Positions 23,301 through 33,773 of a stretch of DNA of 64,000 nt are shown here, one piece after another. The DNA lies in contig OY751492.1 of NCBI GenBank assembly GCA_963565915.1, positions 3,286,001 through 3,350,000 of the forward strand, in the 5' to 3' direction. Origin of the DNA: Entoloma clypeatum (taxonomy: Eukaryota; Basidiomycota; Agaricomycetes; Agaricales; Entolomataceae). The notes under the pieces are model-generated. The model did not search any database and was not told the DNA's origin. It saw only the letters and a list, made by a program, of their open reading frames with translations. How positions within the stretch are numbered: position 1 is the first letter of the stretch; every line of letters starts with the position of its first letter. The position numbers and the translations under genes are program-made.

Positions 23301-23854
23301 CTCAGGCGCGGTTCTTAACAGAATCTAGTATCCATCATGCCTACGATGACATGCATGATGTAATATATGCTGGATCCAACGGCCAGCCGATCCCCCCGAA
23401 CCTGGAGAGGGCCGCGACCGGCGTCAGCAGCATGGGACGCCGTGCAGCGCTGCAGCAGATACGCCGGACTAACCTCTCGCAAGTACGGGAAGACGGCAAT
23501 GATTTCGAGCAAAGCTTGCATCCTCCCACCAGCTATCCTGAAACCGCGGAGGACTCTGCACGTGAACCGCGGTATGACGCTCCGTCAGGTCCCAGGTCAA
23601 ATAATAGGGCTCTATCTAATTCGGAAACGGGCACAACAGCGCCTACTTATGCGACACTGGACCCAAATATTCAACTTGAAAGTCAATATCCTCCTACCAG
23701 CCGTCCGACGGGAGAAGACTCATCTGTACTTGAACATGATTTGTCAGGTTCCAGAATAACTAATGGGAGCCTCCATTCATCACAAAGGCAGTCGACACTG
23801 CCGTCTTATAGGACACAGCTGTCGTCGCAAGGGAGCCTGAGTCGAAGGCTATGA
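17355..23854 (+). CDS. giant armadillo/HEAT-repeat protein, in-frame TGA near N-terminus
   Basis: Sixteen exons: 17355-17419, 17471-17731, 17789-17860, 17912-19573, 19626-20300, 20353-21036, 21093-21241, 21311-21362, 21414-21656, 21713-21931, 21985-22242, 22301-22552, 22594-22866, 22925-23017, 23070-23247 and 23306-23854. Lengths sum to 1,895 codons with every phase consistent. Residues about 25-110 form a charged coiled coil; then more than 1,300 residues of alpha-helical ARM/HEAT-like repeats (recurring patterns such as VRQHAMDNI, IRRTALHKI, LRQAALQGI, IRLAATSAVNI), then a disordered Ser/Thr/Pro tail. Such solenoids are scaffolds for protein binding. Codon 46 (17541-17543) is TGA within the coiled coil. 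Translation could instead start at the in-frame ATG 17562. The junction 22866/22925 was chosen because it alone connects the repeats to the open tail with a GT...CAG intron of normal size. Confidence 0.85.
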
Positions 23855-24157
23855 TATGTGCCATAGACTCTGCCTACCTTTCCTTCTTCGTTTCAATGTT
23901 ATATCTGTAACATGTACCAAGTACTTCGTTGTCCCGAGCAGCTTTGTAATTGTATGATTCTTCTGTTACTCGTTTAGCTGGTTGTCTCCCAGAACAATGT
24001 CACAGACTCGCACCTGATGTCCAACACCCCTCTAATTAGAGGAGAAGACCATCTCCTTTTCGTGTGCTCTCTTTTTCAACTGAGTGTGCTCTTCTCTCTC
24101 TCAACCCACTCACCGCGGCCCGCCCGTAGTTCAGGACGCCACACCTGCCTCTCGACC
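23855..24157. other. intergenic region
   Basis: 303 bp between the armadillo gene stop and the chosen start of CR gene 1. An in-frame ATG at 24017 would extend CR gene 1 by 47 residues; I preferred 24158 because the extension resembles a hydrophobic untranslated leader. Confidence 0.4.
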
Positions 24158-26746
24158 ATGAGATTGCTTACCCTGCACGCATCGGCGCTAAACAATGAGG
24201 AATATGAAGTGTACACAGCAAACTTGCGAGCTTTGGCGTGGATTGAAGAAGGGGGGGATCTCGTGCTTGACGACAGGTGTTATGAGGACATCCGGATCGA
24301 CTTGAGGGAGATGAGAGGATGGTTGAAGGGACGGTATGCCGGGATATCGCCAGGAACAATTGATACAGTGAGTAGTGGTTAATGGCGTGTCTAGAAAGCT
24401 AATCAGCCGACAGCTTCTGCGATTTGTCTCGCCAGAGTCAAACCCGGGGGAGAAGCTGTCGGGCGGGCAGGTGTTTGCGGTGATGCGGCTAGTTACGCAC
24501 GCTCAAAATGGAAGGGAGGTTGAGAAGGCGCTTGGATTCGTTCAAGGTGTGTGATCACCTTTTTAAAAAGGAGGACATGTGTTGACAGCTCTGTCACAGC
24601 TTATCCGAAACAACAAAGTATCGCCAGCGGTGAGTACCGCTGGCTCAGAACCGACTTCGCCTCATTTGCGCAACTTTGTTTTGATCGTACACGCCTATAT
24701 GCTCTTCCTATCTCTGTCTCTCATGTCCATTTCTGCTCACCCAATGGTCTCCCCCTCAATAACATATTAATATTCTGGTGCCTTTTTTCTTAGCCTCTCG
24801 GAAACGCTCACGCCCTCCCACAGAAGAGGATGGGCAGTCAGCGAAGCGTCAGGAGATAGGTGAGTAAAGCCAGCGTCTGCTTATAACAAACCTTCCAATT
24901 CACTGTATTTGGCGGATGTAGAAGAGGTATCGGAGATACAGAACAAAGTGGGGAGTGCGACAGACATACGGACCCGTTGCGTCGATATCCATGCAGCGAT
25001 CAAAGCCATGCCGGATGATCTAGACTTGTCCAACCATTCGACATTCACAACGCTCCCTTTCCCTTCGCCGCACCCAATGCCAACCGCGCGCCTCGAGAGG
25101 ACAAACATCAGCAGCATCGACTACTTTGAATATATGGGGAGGTCTCACTTTCGCGAATTGCAAAAGCGTGTCGAGAATGAGAAATTTCTCGATGCACGCG
25201 AAAGCCTATACCTGTATGGGACGTCTGGTTCAGGGAAATCGCATCTTCTTGCTGCGCTTGTGTACCACCTTGTTCGTGAAGGGAAACACGTCTTCTATAT
25301 TCCGTTCTCCAAATGGAGCCGGCAAAAGTGATGTGGGAGGCTTTAAACTTTGCGTTCTACAACTCGGCGGTTCTCGGAACCGTAGCAAATCCCCGCGACA
25401 TCGAGGAGTTGATGAAGTTGATGTCAAGGCATCCAGATCTCTACATCATCGTCGACCAAGTGGACGCTCTGGAGATCGCTGGGAATGACAGCCCTACGGC
25501 CGAAAGAAAGGTCCAGGCGGTAAACTGGCTGCGCGCCTGGAGGTTCAAGCATCGCTATGTATTTAGCGCTACAGCCAACGAAACATCCAATCGAGAAGCT
25601 GATAGGAAGCAAATTGGAATTTCGGTTTTTCGAATATTTGGAGGGATGAGCAAGGTACGTTGATAGCTCACGTTGTTCCATGCACCACTTATGCCCCATA
25701 GGACGAAACTGATCAGTGGTTTACCCACCATGGCCATCGAATTTCCCTGTTGTCGGCTGAACAACGACAACATGTTGAATATCTCACTGGTTGCATTCCG
25801 CTTCTGCTACGCTGCCTTTTCAACATCACCAACTTCGTCGAACTCGAATTCAGGAATATACCCGATCTGCGTAAGGTCGACTTCGATGTCGATGTATTCT
25901 TTAGAACCCAATTCGCATCTCTGTCTTCGTTAAGCAAGGAAAGGTAATACATCCTGCTATTTCCCTTTCCATCTAAATCAATTTTTTCGGGCTAGGTATC
26001 TCACGATTATGAAGGCATGCGTTCAGGGTGATCTTATTCATATTGATGACCGGAGCTTGTATGATCTGCGATACTTTTACGTCGACGACAATGGAGTTGG
26101 AAGGTTTACATGCGGAATCGCCTTCGAATCCATGATGTCAACATTGCGAACACACGACAACACTTCATTCGTAGAAGATTCGTGGTATTTGGCGGTTTCA
26201 CAATCCATCAATCCTGTCGTTCGAGGCTTCTTGGCCGAGCAGATTTGCCTTAGCAACATTGGTATCAATGGTTTAAAGGTTGTCCACCCAAAGCTTGGTC
26301 GAATGTCTACCGCGATTCTCCAGACGCGTCCAAACTTCGCCGAGTTTCTCTCCAGCGATCACGACACCCGCATCTATATTCCCACTGCCTACAATTTCAT
26401 GGCCGTCGATGGTGTTATACTGCTGTTGGATCGCGCCTCCAAGAAAGCCGCCATGTTCTCTATCCAATTCACGCTATCCCAGAAGCATAAGCAATCAGAT
26501 AAGGAATTCCACACTAGGTTGTGGCCGACGTGGGTCGAGCCGATCAAATCAGCTGGGTACAGCGTTCAATCGACTTTTGTCTGGATAGACGAAAAGCAGC
26601 CATCAGAACCCGTTGAGCCTGAACTGGTAAGAGCACTGCGATCTGGCAATAAGATTGTTCACCCCGAATATTCTGTGGTTCATGTGGGTGTGGAAATGGT
26701 GGATTCAAGACTTGCTTCTGCCCTTCAAGTTGGCATTACACAGTAG
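24158..26746 (+). pseudogene. CR (Crinkler/RHS-type) P-loop protein with nuclease-like C-terminus, frameshifted
   Basis: Exons 24158-24367, 24414-24546, 24600-24629, 24794-24859, 24922-25654, 25702-25943 and 25996-26746. The N-terminus (about 115 residues, with LSGGQVFAVMRLVTHAQNG) looks EH-like, followed by a basic linker RKRSRPP. Then comes the P-loop core: Walker A YGTSGSGKSHLLAAL at about 25215-25250, YIIVDQVDALE and YVFSATANETS, typical of the fungal CR ATPases related to trypanosome retrotransposon-hot-spot proteins. The tail carries VDGVILLLDR and FSIQFTLSQKHK, resembling the restriction-endonuclease-like effector domain of that family. The frame shifts by one base between 25295 and 25330, just after VFYIPFS, inside conserved sequence; total exon length is not a multiple of three. 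Either the gene is recently dead or there is a sequence error. Confidence 0.8.
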
Positions 26747-26799
26747 TTTTCTCGGTTCAAATAAAATCGCATAGTTTCCATGTACAAATACATTCGTTG

Positions 26800-27440
26800 C
26801 TATGTTTTGTCGGCCTTTTTAAAGAGGAACATACGCCAGACTACACATGTGGAGAAGAAAATGACGACACCAAAGACGAAGAGGACGCCAACCAGGTTTA
26901 GGGCAATCTCCGCCCCGGCCTTGCCCTCACTAACCGGCCACTTCAGCGCGTCCCTCTCTGTCCCACCCCAGGGCCAGTACTCCTTGGTCTCCCTCCCCCA
27001 CTTCCACTCCCTCTCGTTCCCCTCCTCACTGTCCTCTGCTCCCAATCGGGCTCGAAGTTCCTTTCCAGCATCAGAGTTGTAACTCATATTCGCATCGTCA
27101 CCGTTCGTAGGATCCACGCTGGGTGGGTCAAAGTCCTTGCGGTGTTGAATCCAATCGACTCGCCGCCCACGATCGTCCCACTGCGCAGCCACACCACCTA
27201 TTCCGGCTCTCCCTGAACGAGGCCGATCCGATCGTGACCGTCCCGTCGTCCATCTGTCGCCTCTGCACCCAACAATCCTTCTCTGCCATCGGCTTTGAAT
27301 TACCCCCGCTTGCACAGCCCAGCCTCGGCCTCATACCTCGCCTCGTCTGCAGATGTAGGGCCTCGAAATTTGGCTACAAAGACAGCGCGATCTTCGACAG
27401 GGGGAAGACGACCACTGGCCACCAAATCCGCCACCCCCAT
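26800..27440 (-). CDS. single-pass membrane protein, unidentified
   Basis: Exons 27304-27440 and 26800-27262 around a 41-nt intron give 199 residues in frame. The N-terminus is short and mixed, the middle is Arg/Gly/Asp-rich (WTTGRSRSDRPRSG, WDDRGRRVDWIQHRKDFDPP), then a charged EWKWGRETKEYWPWGG segment precedes one strong transmembrane helix near residues 168-190 (ALNLVGVLFVFGVVIFFSTC) and a short basic tail ending FLFKKADKT. That layout fits a small tail-anchored or inner-membrane protein, with the Lys-rich end facing the cytosol or matrix. An in-frame start at 27554 would add 38 residues. I do not recognise the family. Confidence 0.7.
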
Positions 27441-27903
27441 GGTTAGAAAGCACCTGGCGGGTGTTTGCCCCTCGGCTGGTGCGACCGGTGGCGATTTGCG
27501 CGAGGGAGAGGGATAGTGAAGGGACTGGGCGAACGGTCGTTCCCGGGAGTTCACAAGATTGTGCGGGTGAGCGAACAGCGCGGATGAACCAAAAAAGGGG
27601 AGATCAGAGGAGGGGGCCGTGCCACCGGACCCGGAAGCTCGGTAGGCGATCTGGAGGAGAGGGACGGGAGTGTATCCATGTCACTGTATGCGCGAGTTGG
27701 GGACGTTTGTTGGAAAGACGACCCTCTGGGTGTGCGGAGGACCAGGGCGGCCTTGAATCCGTGTTCTGTCGATCAAGGAATGATGTCATCGTCGCGAATC
27801 TCTTGCTCGAGCGGGGACACCCTGCCAGCATGCCGTGATACTTGAGCTCCCATCAAGCTCCTATTGTGTCTTTTCAGCTCCTCCGTTCATCCATCCCGGT
27901 CAG
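27441..27903. promoter_or_regulatory. divergent intergenic region
   Basis: 463 bp between the starts of the membrane-protein gene (minus) and the caspase-like gene (plus). GC-rich, without recognisable elements or further genes. Confidence 0.4.
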
Positions 27904-29794
27904 ATGTCAACCTCGCGGTACGCTGCCGCTTCAACTACAAATAAATGCTAACTATTATCATTCAGAGGAAGCCTGACTCTCAAGAATGTTAAACACTCAG
28001 TCAAGAAGTTTTTTTCAAGCAAGACGTGTGTGATGTTTTATTTCATTAATACTTGAGTCGGCAGTTATCAACAATTTTTCAAGTCTCGAACCGTCCGTGG
28101 AGTTGGCGACTACGGCCCGTGCACGAAAGTCGCTCTTTACCATATTCTCCAAGACACCTCGCATCCATGTCTGCGGTGTCTTAGGGATTGTCGGGCCACT
28201 CCATGAACTGAATTCGGGCTGGATGGTGTCGGATTTTGCTGCCTGGGCATTCTTAATCTCGATGATGGCAGGATACTCCCCGAAGCGCACCATTTGGAAC
28301 ACCATCCACCCCATCAGCCCCCTATTCCCGAACGGCTCCGTCACATTTGGTGACGCTGGATGTACCCGACTTGTACTTCCTCTTCCATTCCCGTCAGAAG
28401 ATAATGACGAACCCGCTATGTCTGCTAACACCTTCAGTGGCAAGTGTATGATTGACCTCTACATCATGGCGCAACAGGTGCAACAAGGAGAGAAACTCAT
28501 CCTCCTCCTAGTAGGCCATGGTTCCCCAGGAGATGGTGTATTTCGTCTCCACCTCACGACGAAACCCAACGACATCATGGGTGAAGATTTCATCACAAAG
28601 GCGAAACTGGAGATGGTGCTCAAGGATTGTCAAGGCGAAATCCTCATCATATGCAATTCCTGTCATTCGGCTCTCCTCGCCAGCGAACGCTGGTCACTCT
28701 TTTGCGCGGCAGATTCACATGAACCGGCAGATTCACTTTCGCAATCGGGATCGGGTTACTTTCGAGGAAGTGCTTTTACTGCATGTGCGGTGGCACAAGC
28801 TGCCCACGAACATGGCTTGCGAGTGCCGTTACCGCGGGAGGAGCCAAGCCCCTTCACCACACCTGCCCAACAAGTCGCTTTACCACCCTTTCCTCCACCT
28901 CATTCATTCCCCACCTCCCTCACAGTTACGTCCACGGTTCGGCCATCTGAAATATCGTTCCAGGTAGTTCTGCGCCCGATGTGCGATGTGGAGCGTTATC
29001 TGACAGATAACTCAATCAATACATCTCAAATGCAAGGATCACAGTCGACGGTCACATGGACCAGTGTTCTCCCCATCGAATTCTCGGCGGCAATGGTGAA
29101 TCGAGTTGGTCTGAAGGCAGAATCAGCAGACTACACGACAATCTTCAATGCGGGGGTCTCCGGCAGGCCCGGTCCTCAAGGAGGAGCTCCACCCACTTTG
29201 ACGTCTCCAAGCCCTCCAATAAATCCCCTTCTCATACGATTGGCGAGCGCGATGTCGAGTGTCAGGCATGCTCCTCGTACTCATGAGGCCATCAATGCGC
29301 AAATATGCCGTGAACTTGTGGAGCATGTTGCTGATCCAGAGCGAAATGCATCTCCACTCCAGGCCCATGCGATGGGAGAAGATAGCCTGATGTACGTGGT
29401 GTGGTCCATGCATGTTCAATCTGTGGCTGTCCAAGAGATCGCGAGGGAGTTGAAGTGGTGTGCCGCTGATGGGGTGATAGAACCGTTCCTTCCATTCATT
29501 CGAAAGATAACGAAGTGGGAGTTGAAGGAGATGATCAGGCACGGTGTGAGGGTTGATGGACTTGCGGTATATCTCGAAACTCATCATTTTCATGGGTACG
29601 TTCAACACTGCAATTATTCGTTACTTATCAACCGGGTTATGTTGCTCAGCATGAGGCCTTCGATGGACCTCAACAGTATGAAATGGCTTTCAGATAGATG
29701 GGTCACAGCCGGGAGACCCGTGATCCTGCCATCTGAGTGGGATACCGTGCTGAAGAAAGCTGGGGTCTTGACAGCGGAAGAGGTAATGTGTTGA
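27904..29794 (+). CDS. caspase-like cysteine protease-fold protein
   Basis: Exons 27904-27917, 27966-28025, 28084-29595 and 29650-29794 close in frame at 576 residues. The start gives MSTSRGSLTLKNVKHSVKKF. A caspase/clan-CD-like core is suggested by ILLLVGHGSPGDG (His170) and EILIICNSCHSALLA (Cys218), 48 residues apart, the normal spacing of the catalytic dyad, followed by AADSHEPAD and YFRGSAFTACAVAQA. The family is common in basidiomycetes as stand-alone caspase-like proteins distinct from metacaspases. About 300 C-terminal residues have no recognised domain but are helical (DSLMYVVWSMHVQSVAVQEI). The 54-nt intron at 29596-29649 is a multiple of three and readable, so an intron-retained isoform is possible. 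The substrate and pathway are unknown. Confidence 0.8.
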
Positions 29795-30208
29795 TGACAT
29801 GTCGGGGTACCGAGAGAAGTTGTTAGATTTAGCATTGTTGTGGGTTGCTACGTTTATTATTGCTGGCATGTTGGAATCAATTTTAACGTGTGGTGATATT
29901 ACGAACAATTCATCCTTGACTTCACTTTTGAAGCATGTACGACCACTGGAGCACACCTTCACACTCCAAACTCCTATGCCAGTGCTTGAAGAGGGCTCAC
30001 CTCGAGCCAAACCTCGAGTACTAATCAATTTTACGATAATCTGGTCCATTGGATCAGTAATCAAAACGGCTCCAGCTGAGCACGCAACAGTAACGAAGTC
30101 TACTGAGTAATCTCCTATAATGTACATGATAAAAGGTACGTCGATAGCTTCACCTCTCCTTCAAACCCTCCAAACTCCAAGTACCCACTAGCAGCAGCCT
30201 GTCGAGCC
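29795..30208. other. intergenic region with one doubtful ORF
   Basis: A 103-codon plus-strand ORF at 29799-30110 begins five bases after the caspase-like stop, but its composition is not persuasive and it has no domain. I treat the gap as intergenic. Confidence 0.4.
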
Positions 30209-31194
30209 ATGTCTGACTCTCCATCTTTCACCAACGCCACATTCTTCTTCTCCGTGCCCCCGCCCGAAGGCGTTCGAGCATACACACATGTCAACGCCGA
30301 CCCGAAGACGGGGGAGAACAAGCGAAACACCTTTCGTGAAGAAAAAGAAGTCATCATCGAGAATCTCCGTGGAAACGAGGACTCTGCAACGCTCGATACC
30401 ACCGGATTCCAGCTCTTCCATCGCCCCGCGAAGCACACATCATTCGCTAACGATGAGGAAATCAAGCAGGAGTATTACCCCGAGAGCATCGAGCTCCTGA
30501 AAGAGCTCACCGGGGCGAGTCGAGTCGTCCTCTTCGATCACAGTAAGTCGGACCTCCGCCGCCCTCCCCCCGGCCGTTCTTTACTCATTTGACCTGAACA
30601 CTCGACTGCGTTGCAAACCCCGCAGCCATCCGTCGACGCCGTCCGGAACAAATCGGCGACACCCCTGACACCCGCCAACCCGTCTCGCAAGCGCACGTCG
30701 ACCAGACCACCAAATCCGCCATTGCGCGCGTGCACCGCCACCTCCCTGCCTCCGACGCACCCGCGCTCCTCAGGCGGCGGTTCCAGATCATCAACCTTTG
30801 GCGCCCCATCTCCCACCCAGCCCTCGACTGGCCTCTTGCCCTGTGCGATTACCGGAGCGTCAACCCAGAAACGGACACGTTCCCGGTGGCGCTGGTGTAT
30901 CCCGACCACGAGGGAGAAACCCTCGCGGTACGATATAACGAGAATCAAAAGTGGAAGTACTTTGGTGGAATCAAACCTGAAGAACTGGTTTTGATCAAAT
31001 GGTATTTGGTTTTTTCTTCGACAGCATGAGATGGAAAATCTTAATATTATGCCTGCCGTCACAGTTTCGACTCTGTCCAGGATGGCAGCGTCGCTGTCTT
31101 CACCCCTCACACCGCGTTCAAAGACCCAAAGACGCCTGCAGGAGCGCCTCTTCGTGAATCGATCGAGTTACGGGCTCTTGTGTTTTATGATTAA
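30209..31194 (+). CDS. CmcJ/AsaB-type oxidoreductase (GA4-desaturase-like family)
   Basis: Exons 30209-30542, 30626-31001 and 31065-31194 give 279 residues. Landmarks of this 2-oxoglutarate/Fe(II)-like fungal family are ATFFFSVPPPEGVRAYTHVN at the N-terminus, the metal-binding pair in VSQAHVDQT (HxD), INLWRPI with the conserved Trp-Arg-Pro, ALCDYRSVN, KWKYFGGIKPEELVLIKC and the final FTPHTAFKDP (third ligand His). Family members act in fungal secondary metabolism as hydroxylases, desaturases or methoxylases. The surrounding genes are not a biosynthetic cluster, so the substrate cannot be inferred. Phases agree at both introns (83 and 63 nt). Confidence 0.9.
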
Positions 31195-31352
31195 ATGATG
31201 TGGACACCCTCAAATTTCTATTAGTGACATATTGTATCTCCACGAATAGATAGATGATCACAGCTGTTTCCATTCGACTGTAGACCTTGTAATCAATTCA
31301 CAGTATATCACGAAGGCAATGATTGCGATGCTAAAGCAAATCTCGAAGTCTC

Positions 31353-33691
31353 TCACAGGGACTTGGTCTTATAGACCAACACATATGCCGAAGAGTCTTC
31401 ACCTGTATCGTGAAATAAATAACTAGAACTGTAGAGAAAACCGCAGACTCACCTCCTCCTTCGAGCGTAGGCAACTTGTCCTTGGGAAATATCGAAACCT
31501 TGTCATCGTCAAACTTGTACCAATCATCGTCGTCCTCATCCAGCGCCCCGCTGGGCGCTGTCGGACCATCAGAGGCAGCCTTGGTGGCGTGGAAAACACT
31601 CTTCTTCACAAAGCCCATATAATGGCCCGCGTCCGCAGCAGCGCCCTTGTGCGTCACGATGGCTAAAGAGTTGCTCAATAAGTTGGCGCCGGAGAATAGA
31701 TAGAACGAGACAAACTCACAAACGAGGTCATACAATCCGCTCACACTCGCCCCCGTGTCATTCTTCACGTCCTCACTGATCAACGCCCCCAACGCCTCCC
31801 TCTCCCTCGCCCTGTACACGCTCTCGGCCTCCAGCTCACCTCCAGAAACCGCCTCCTTCGCCCTCTTCAGCTCTTTCTCCGCCGTCGCCAGCACATCCAG
31901 AGGCTCAGTGGCAACAACGCCCACATCATCGCCCATCTCGACGTCGACGGTCGCGATCGCGGTGGGAGGGGCTGGCGCGACCACCGAGGACGTGGCTTTC
32001 GTCTTCTTCCTCACCTTTCGCCTGTCGCTACGTTCGCGCTCGAATTCCTTCAGCTTGCGGCTGACGGGAAGGAGCTTGGCTTTCAATTCGTCGGTCACAA
32101 GGTCAAGGGCGTCGAATTCGGTCGGAAACTTGACTCGGCGCTGGTAAAGTTGAAATGATTCAACTGACTCGTGATTTCTTGAACGAAACCGCTCACCATG
32201 ATCTTGGCCTTCTTTGCAATATCCTGCCTCCATGCGAAGCGAACCATATGGACAACCAGGTAACCTGGCAAGCGTGTTACGCGCGACTTTTGAGAATAGA
32301 TCGCCTCTCTCCCGAGAGATGGTGATCTTTTTTCGACTTTTTGGTCCAGTGACTGTCCACCCTTACTTTAAGAGAGCGTACAAGATGTGGAACATATGCG
32401 CACGTTCATGATGCCTTGAAGCATGAAATTCGTGTTGATGTTGATATTGCACTCGATCTTTGTGAAGCTCTCGTGCGAGACTGAAGGAAGCTCCTCCGGA
32501 GCTTCATCGCAAGTCAATCTATGTATGCCAGGCCAGTCAGAGTGATTATGGAGGAATATATAGTCATGAAACTCAACTCCCGACGCATCTCGCCCATCAG
32601 ATACTGCTCGACAAACTTTTTGGGCTGAGTTGCTGCGAGCTCCGATGCCGAGGGCACAGAGGTTGTTGAGGGAATACCCGGAACGTTTCTTAGAGTGGTG
32701 ATGATCTGACCAAAACATTCCTCTGCGTCTGATTACAAATTATATGTTAGGGATATTAAAGGGGGAAACATTGCACAAACCCTGTTGCGCATATCCAGTC
32801 ATGATCCCGGGAACTTTTTCGCGACGATCTACTTCGGCAAATTGTGGGTTGACCTGGATCACGCTTATGAGAGTGATACAGATGGGGGAGTGACATTTAC
32901 CTGTCGCAGAGTTGAGAGGAATGACACTGGTGTGACGGTATCCGATGTACGCGACATCGTGGCATACAAATCACGAAGTGAACCAGGAAGAGGGGTATTG
33001 GATTGGAGTGCAGGTCTTGATATGAATAGGTTAGGGGAACTTGTACAGCCATCTTTCATCAACTCACACGCCGAGAGCGACCTGAAGCTCCGGAATTGCA
33101 CGAAGTGCTTGGATGGAAGCATTCATGTAACATGTGTTCCCGAGACTGTGGTAAAAACATCATTTAGGAGCAGAGCACTGTATGGAAGGAAAAAGACGCA
33201 CTTGCGCAGACCGACAGGTTTAGCGAGCTATGATCGACATGAATGTCAATACTGTTTTCAACTAGTAAATTGGAAAATCCAACCGCTTCTGCGAGCTCAC
33301 TGTCATCCATATCTATGAGATGATAACATCACGGGTTGATCTGTAAAATGTGAGGGCGGGAGAGCGCACCTTCGAGGAAAACAATGGGCTTCTCTGGTGG
33401 TTTTGGCAGTTCGCCCGCAGCCCCAATGACCATAAATGTCTGCCCCGCTTTTGGGGAAACTTTCTCCCACAACGTATCATCCTATCCAGCTCACATTCAG
33501 CGGCGATCGAGGAAGATTACGTTGTGAATTACCTTGAGGACTCCGCCTTTGATCATGACCTTCATGCGATCTACTGGAACGCCAGTAACCTGGTAAATGG
33601 CCTCTTTGAAAGCAGCGGGGGGCAGATCCTGATCAAGCTGGACATCGTGTACTTTTCCTGCGTGTTTGATTTGCACGGGGAGGGAAGCCAT
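31353..33691 (-). CDS. UBP6: proteasome-associated deubiquitinase Ubp6/USP14
   Basis: Thirteen exons: 33533-33691, 33370-33481, 33284-33312, 33202-33227, 33068-33145, 32901-33015, 32781-32853, 32578-32728, 32404-32518, 32197-32352, 31720-32140, 31453-31662 and 31353-31402, giving 564 residues in frame. An N-terminal ubiquitin-like domain (residues 1-75, for proteasome docking) precedes the USP core: Cys box LRNLGNTCYMNASIQALRA with catalytic Cys114, QQDAEECFGQI, the conserved TRLPGYLVVHMVRF, then the His box DAGHYMGFVKK and the Asp-containing DWYKFDDDKVS. The end, SSAYVLVYKTKSL, matches the family. A long Lys/Glu-rich insert lies before the His box. Two introns use GTTGGA and GTTGAG donors and one GTGTGA-type choice was fixed by phase. 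It trims ubiquitin chains at the 26S proteasome. Confidence 0.95.
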
Positions 33692-33773
33692 GAGTGGGGA
33701 GATGTCGACGCGTACGCGTTGGATCTTTGTATGTCCTTGTTTTGCTATCACCTTAGATTTTCTCTTCTCACCA
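33692..33773. promoter_or_regulatory. 82-bp bidirectional promoter, UBP6 / SET gene
   Basis: Only 82 bp lie between the two divergent start codons, so both 5' leaders and core promoters are compressed into this gap or overlap the neighbouring first exons. A pyrimidine-rich stretch precedes the SET gene ATG. Confidence 0.6.

Noticed and set aside
27461..27838. 125-codon plus-strand ORF between divergent genes
   Set aside because: It overlaps the promoter region in GC-rich sequence without domains; its counterpart on the other strand is equally open.
29799..30110. 103-codon ORF directly after the caspase-like gene
   Set aside because: No domain, unconvincing composition and no splice or homology support; likely 3' UTR or chance.
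2535..31194. Secondary-metabolite cluster built from the amine oxidase and the CmcJ-type enzyme
   Set aside because: They are 25 kb apart, separated by replication, splicing and scaffold genes, and there is no core synthase.
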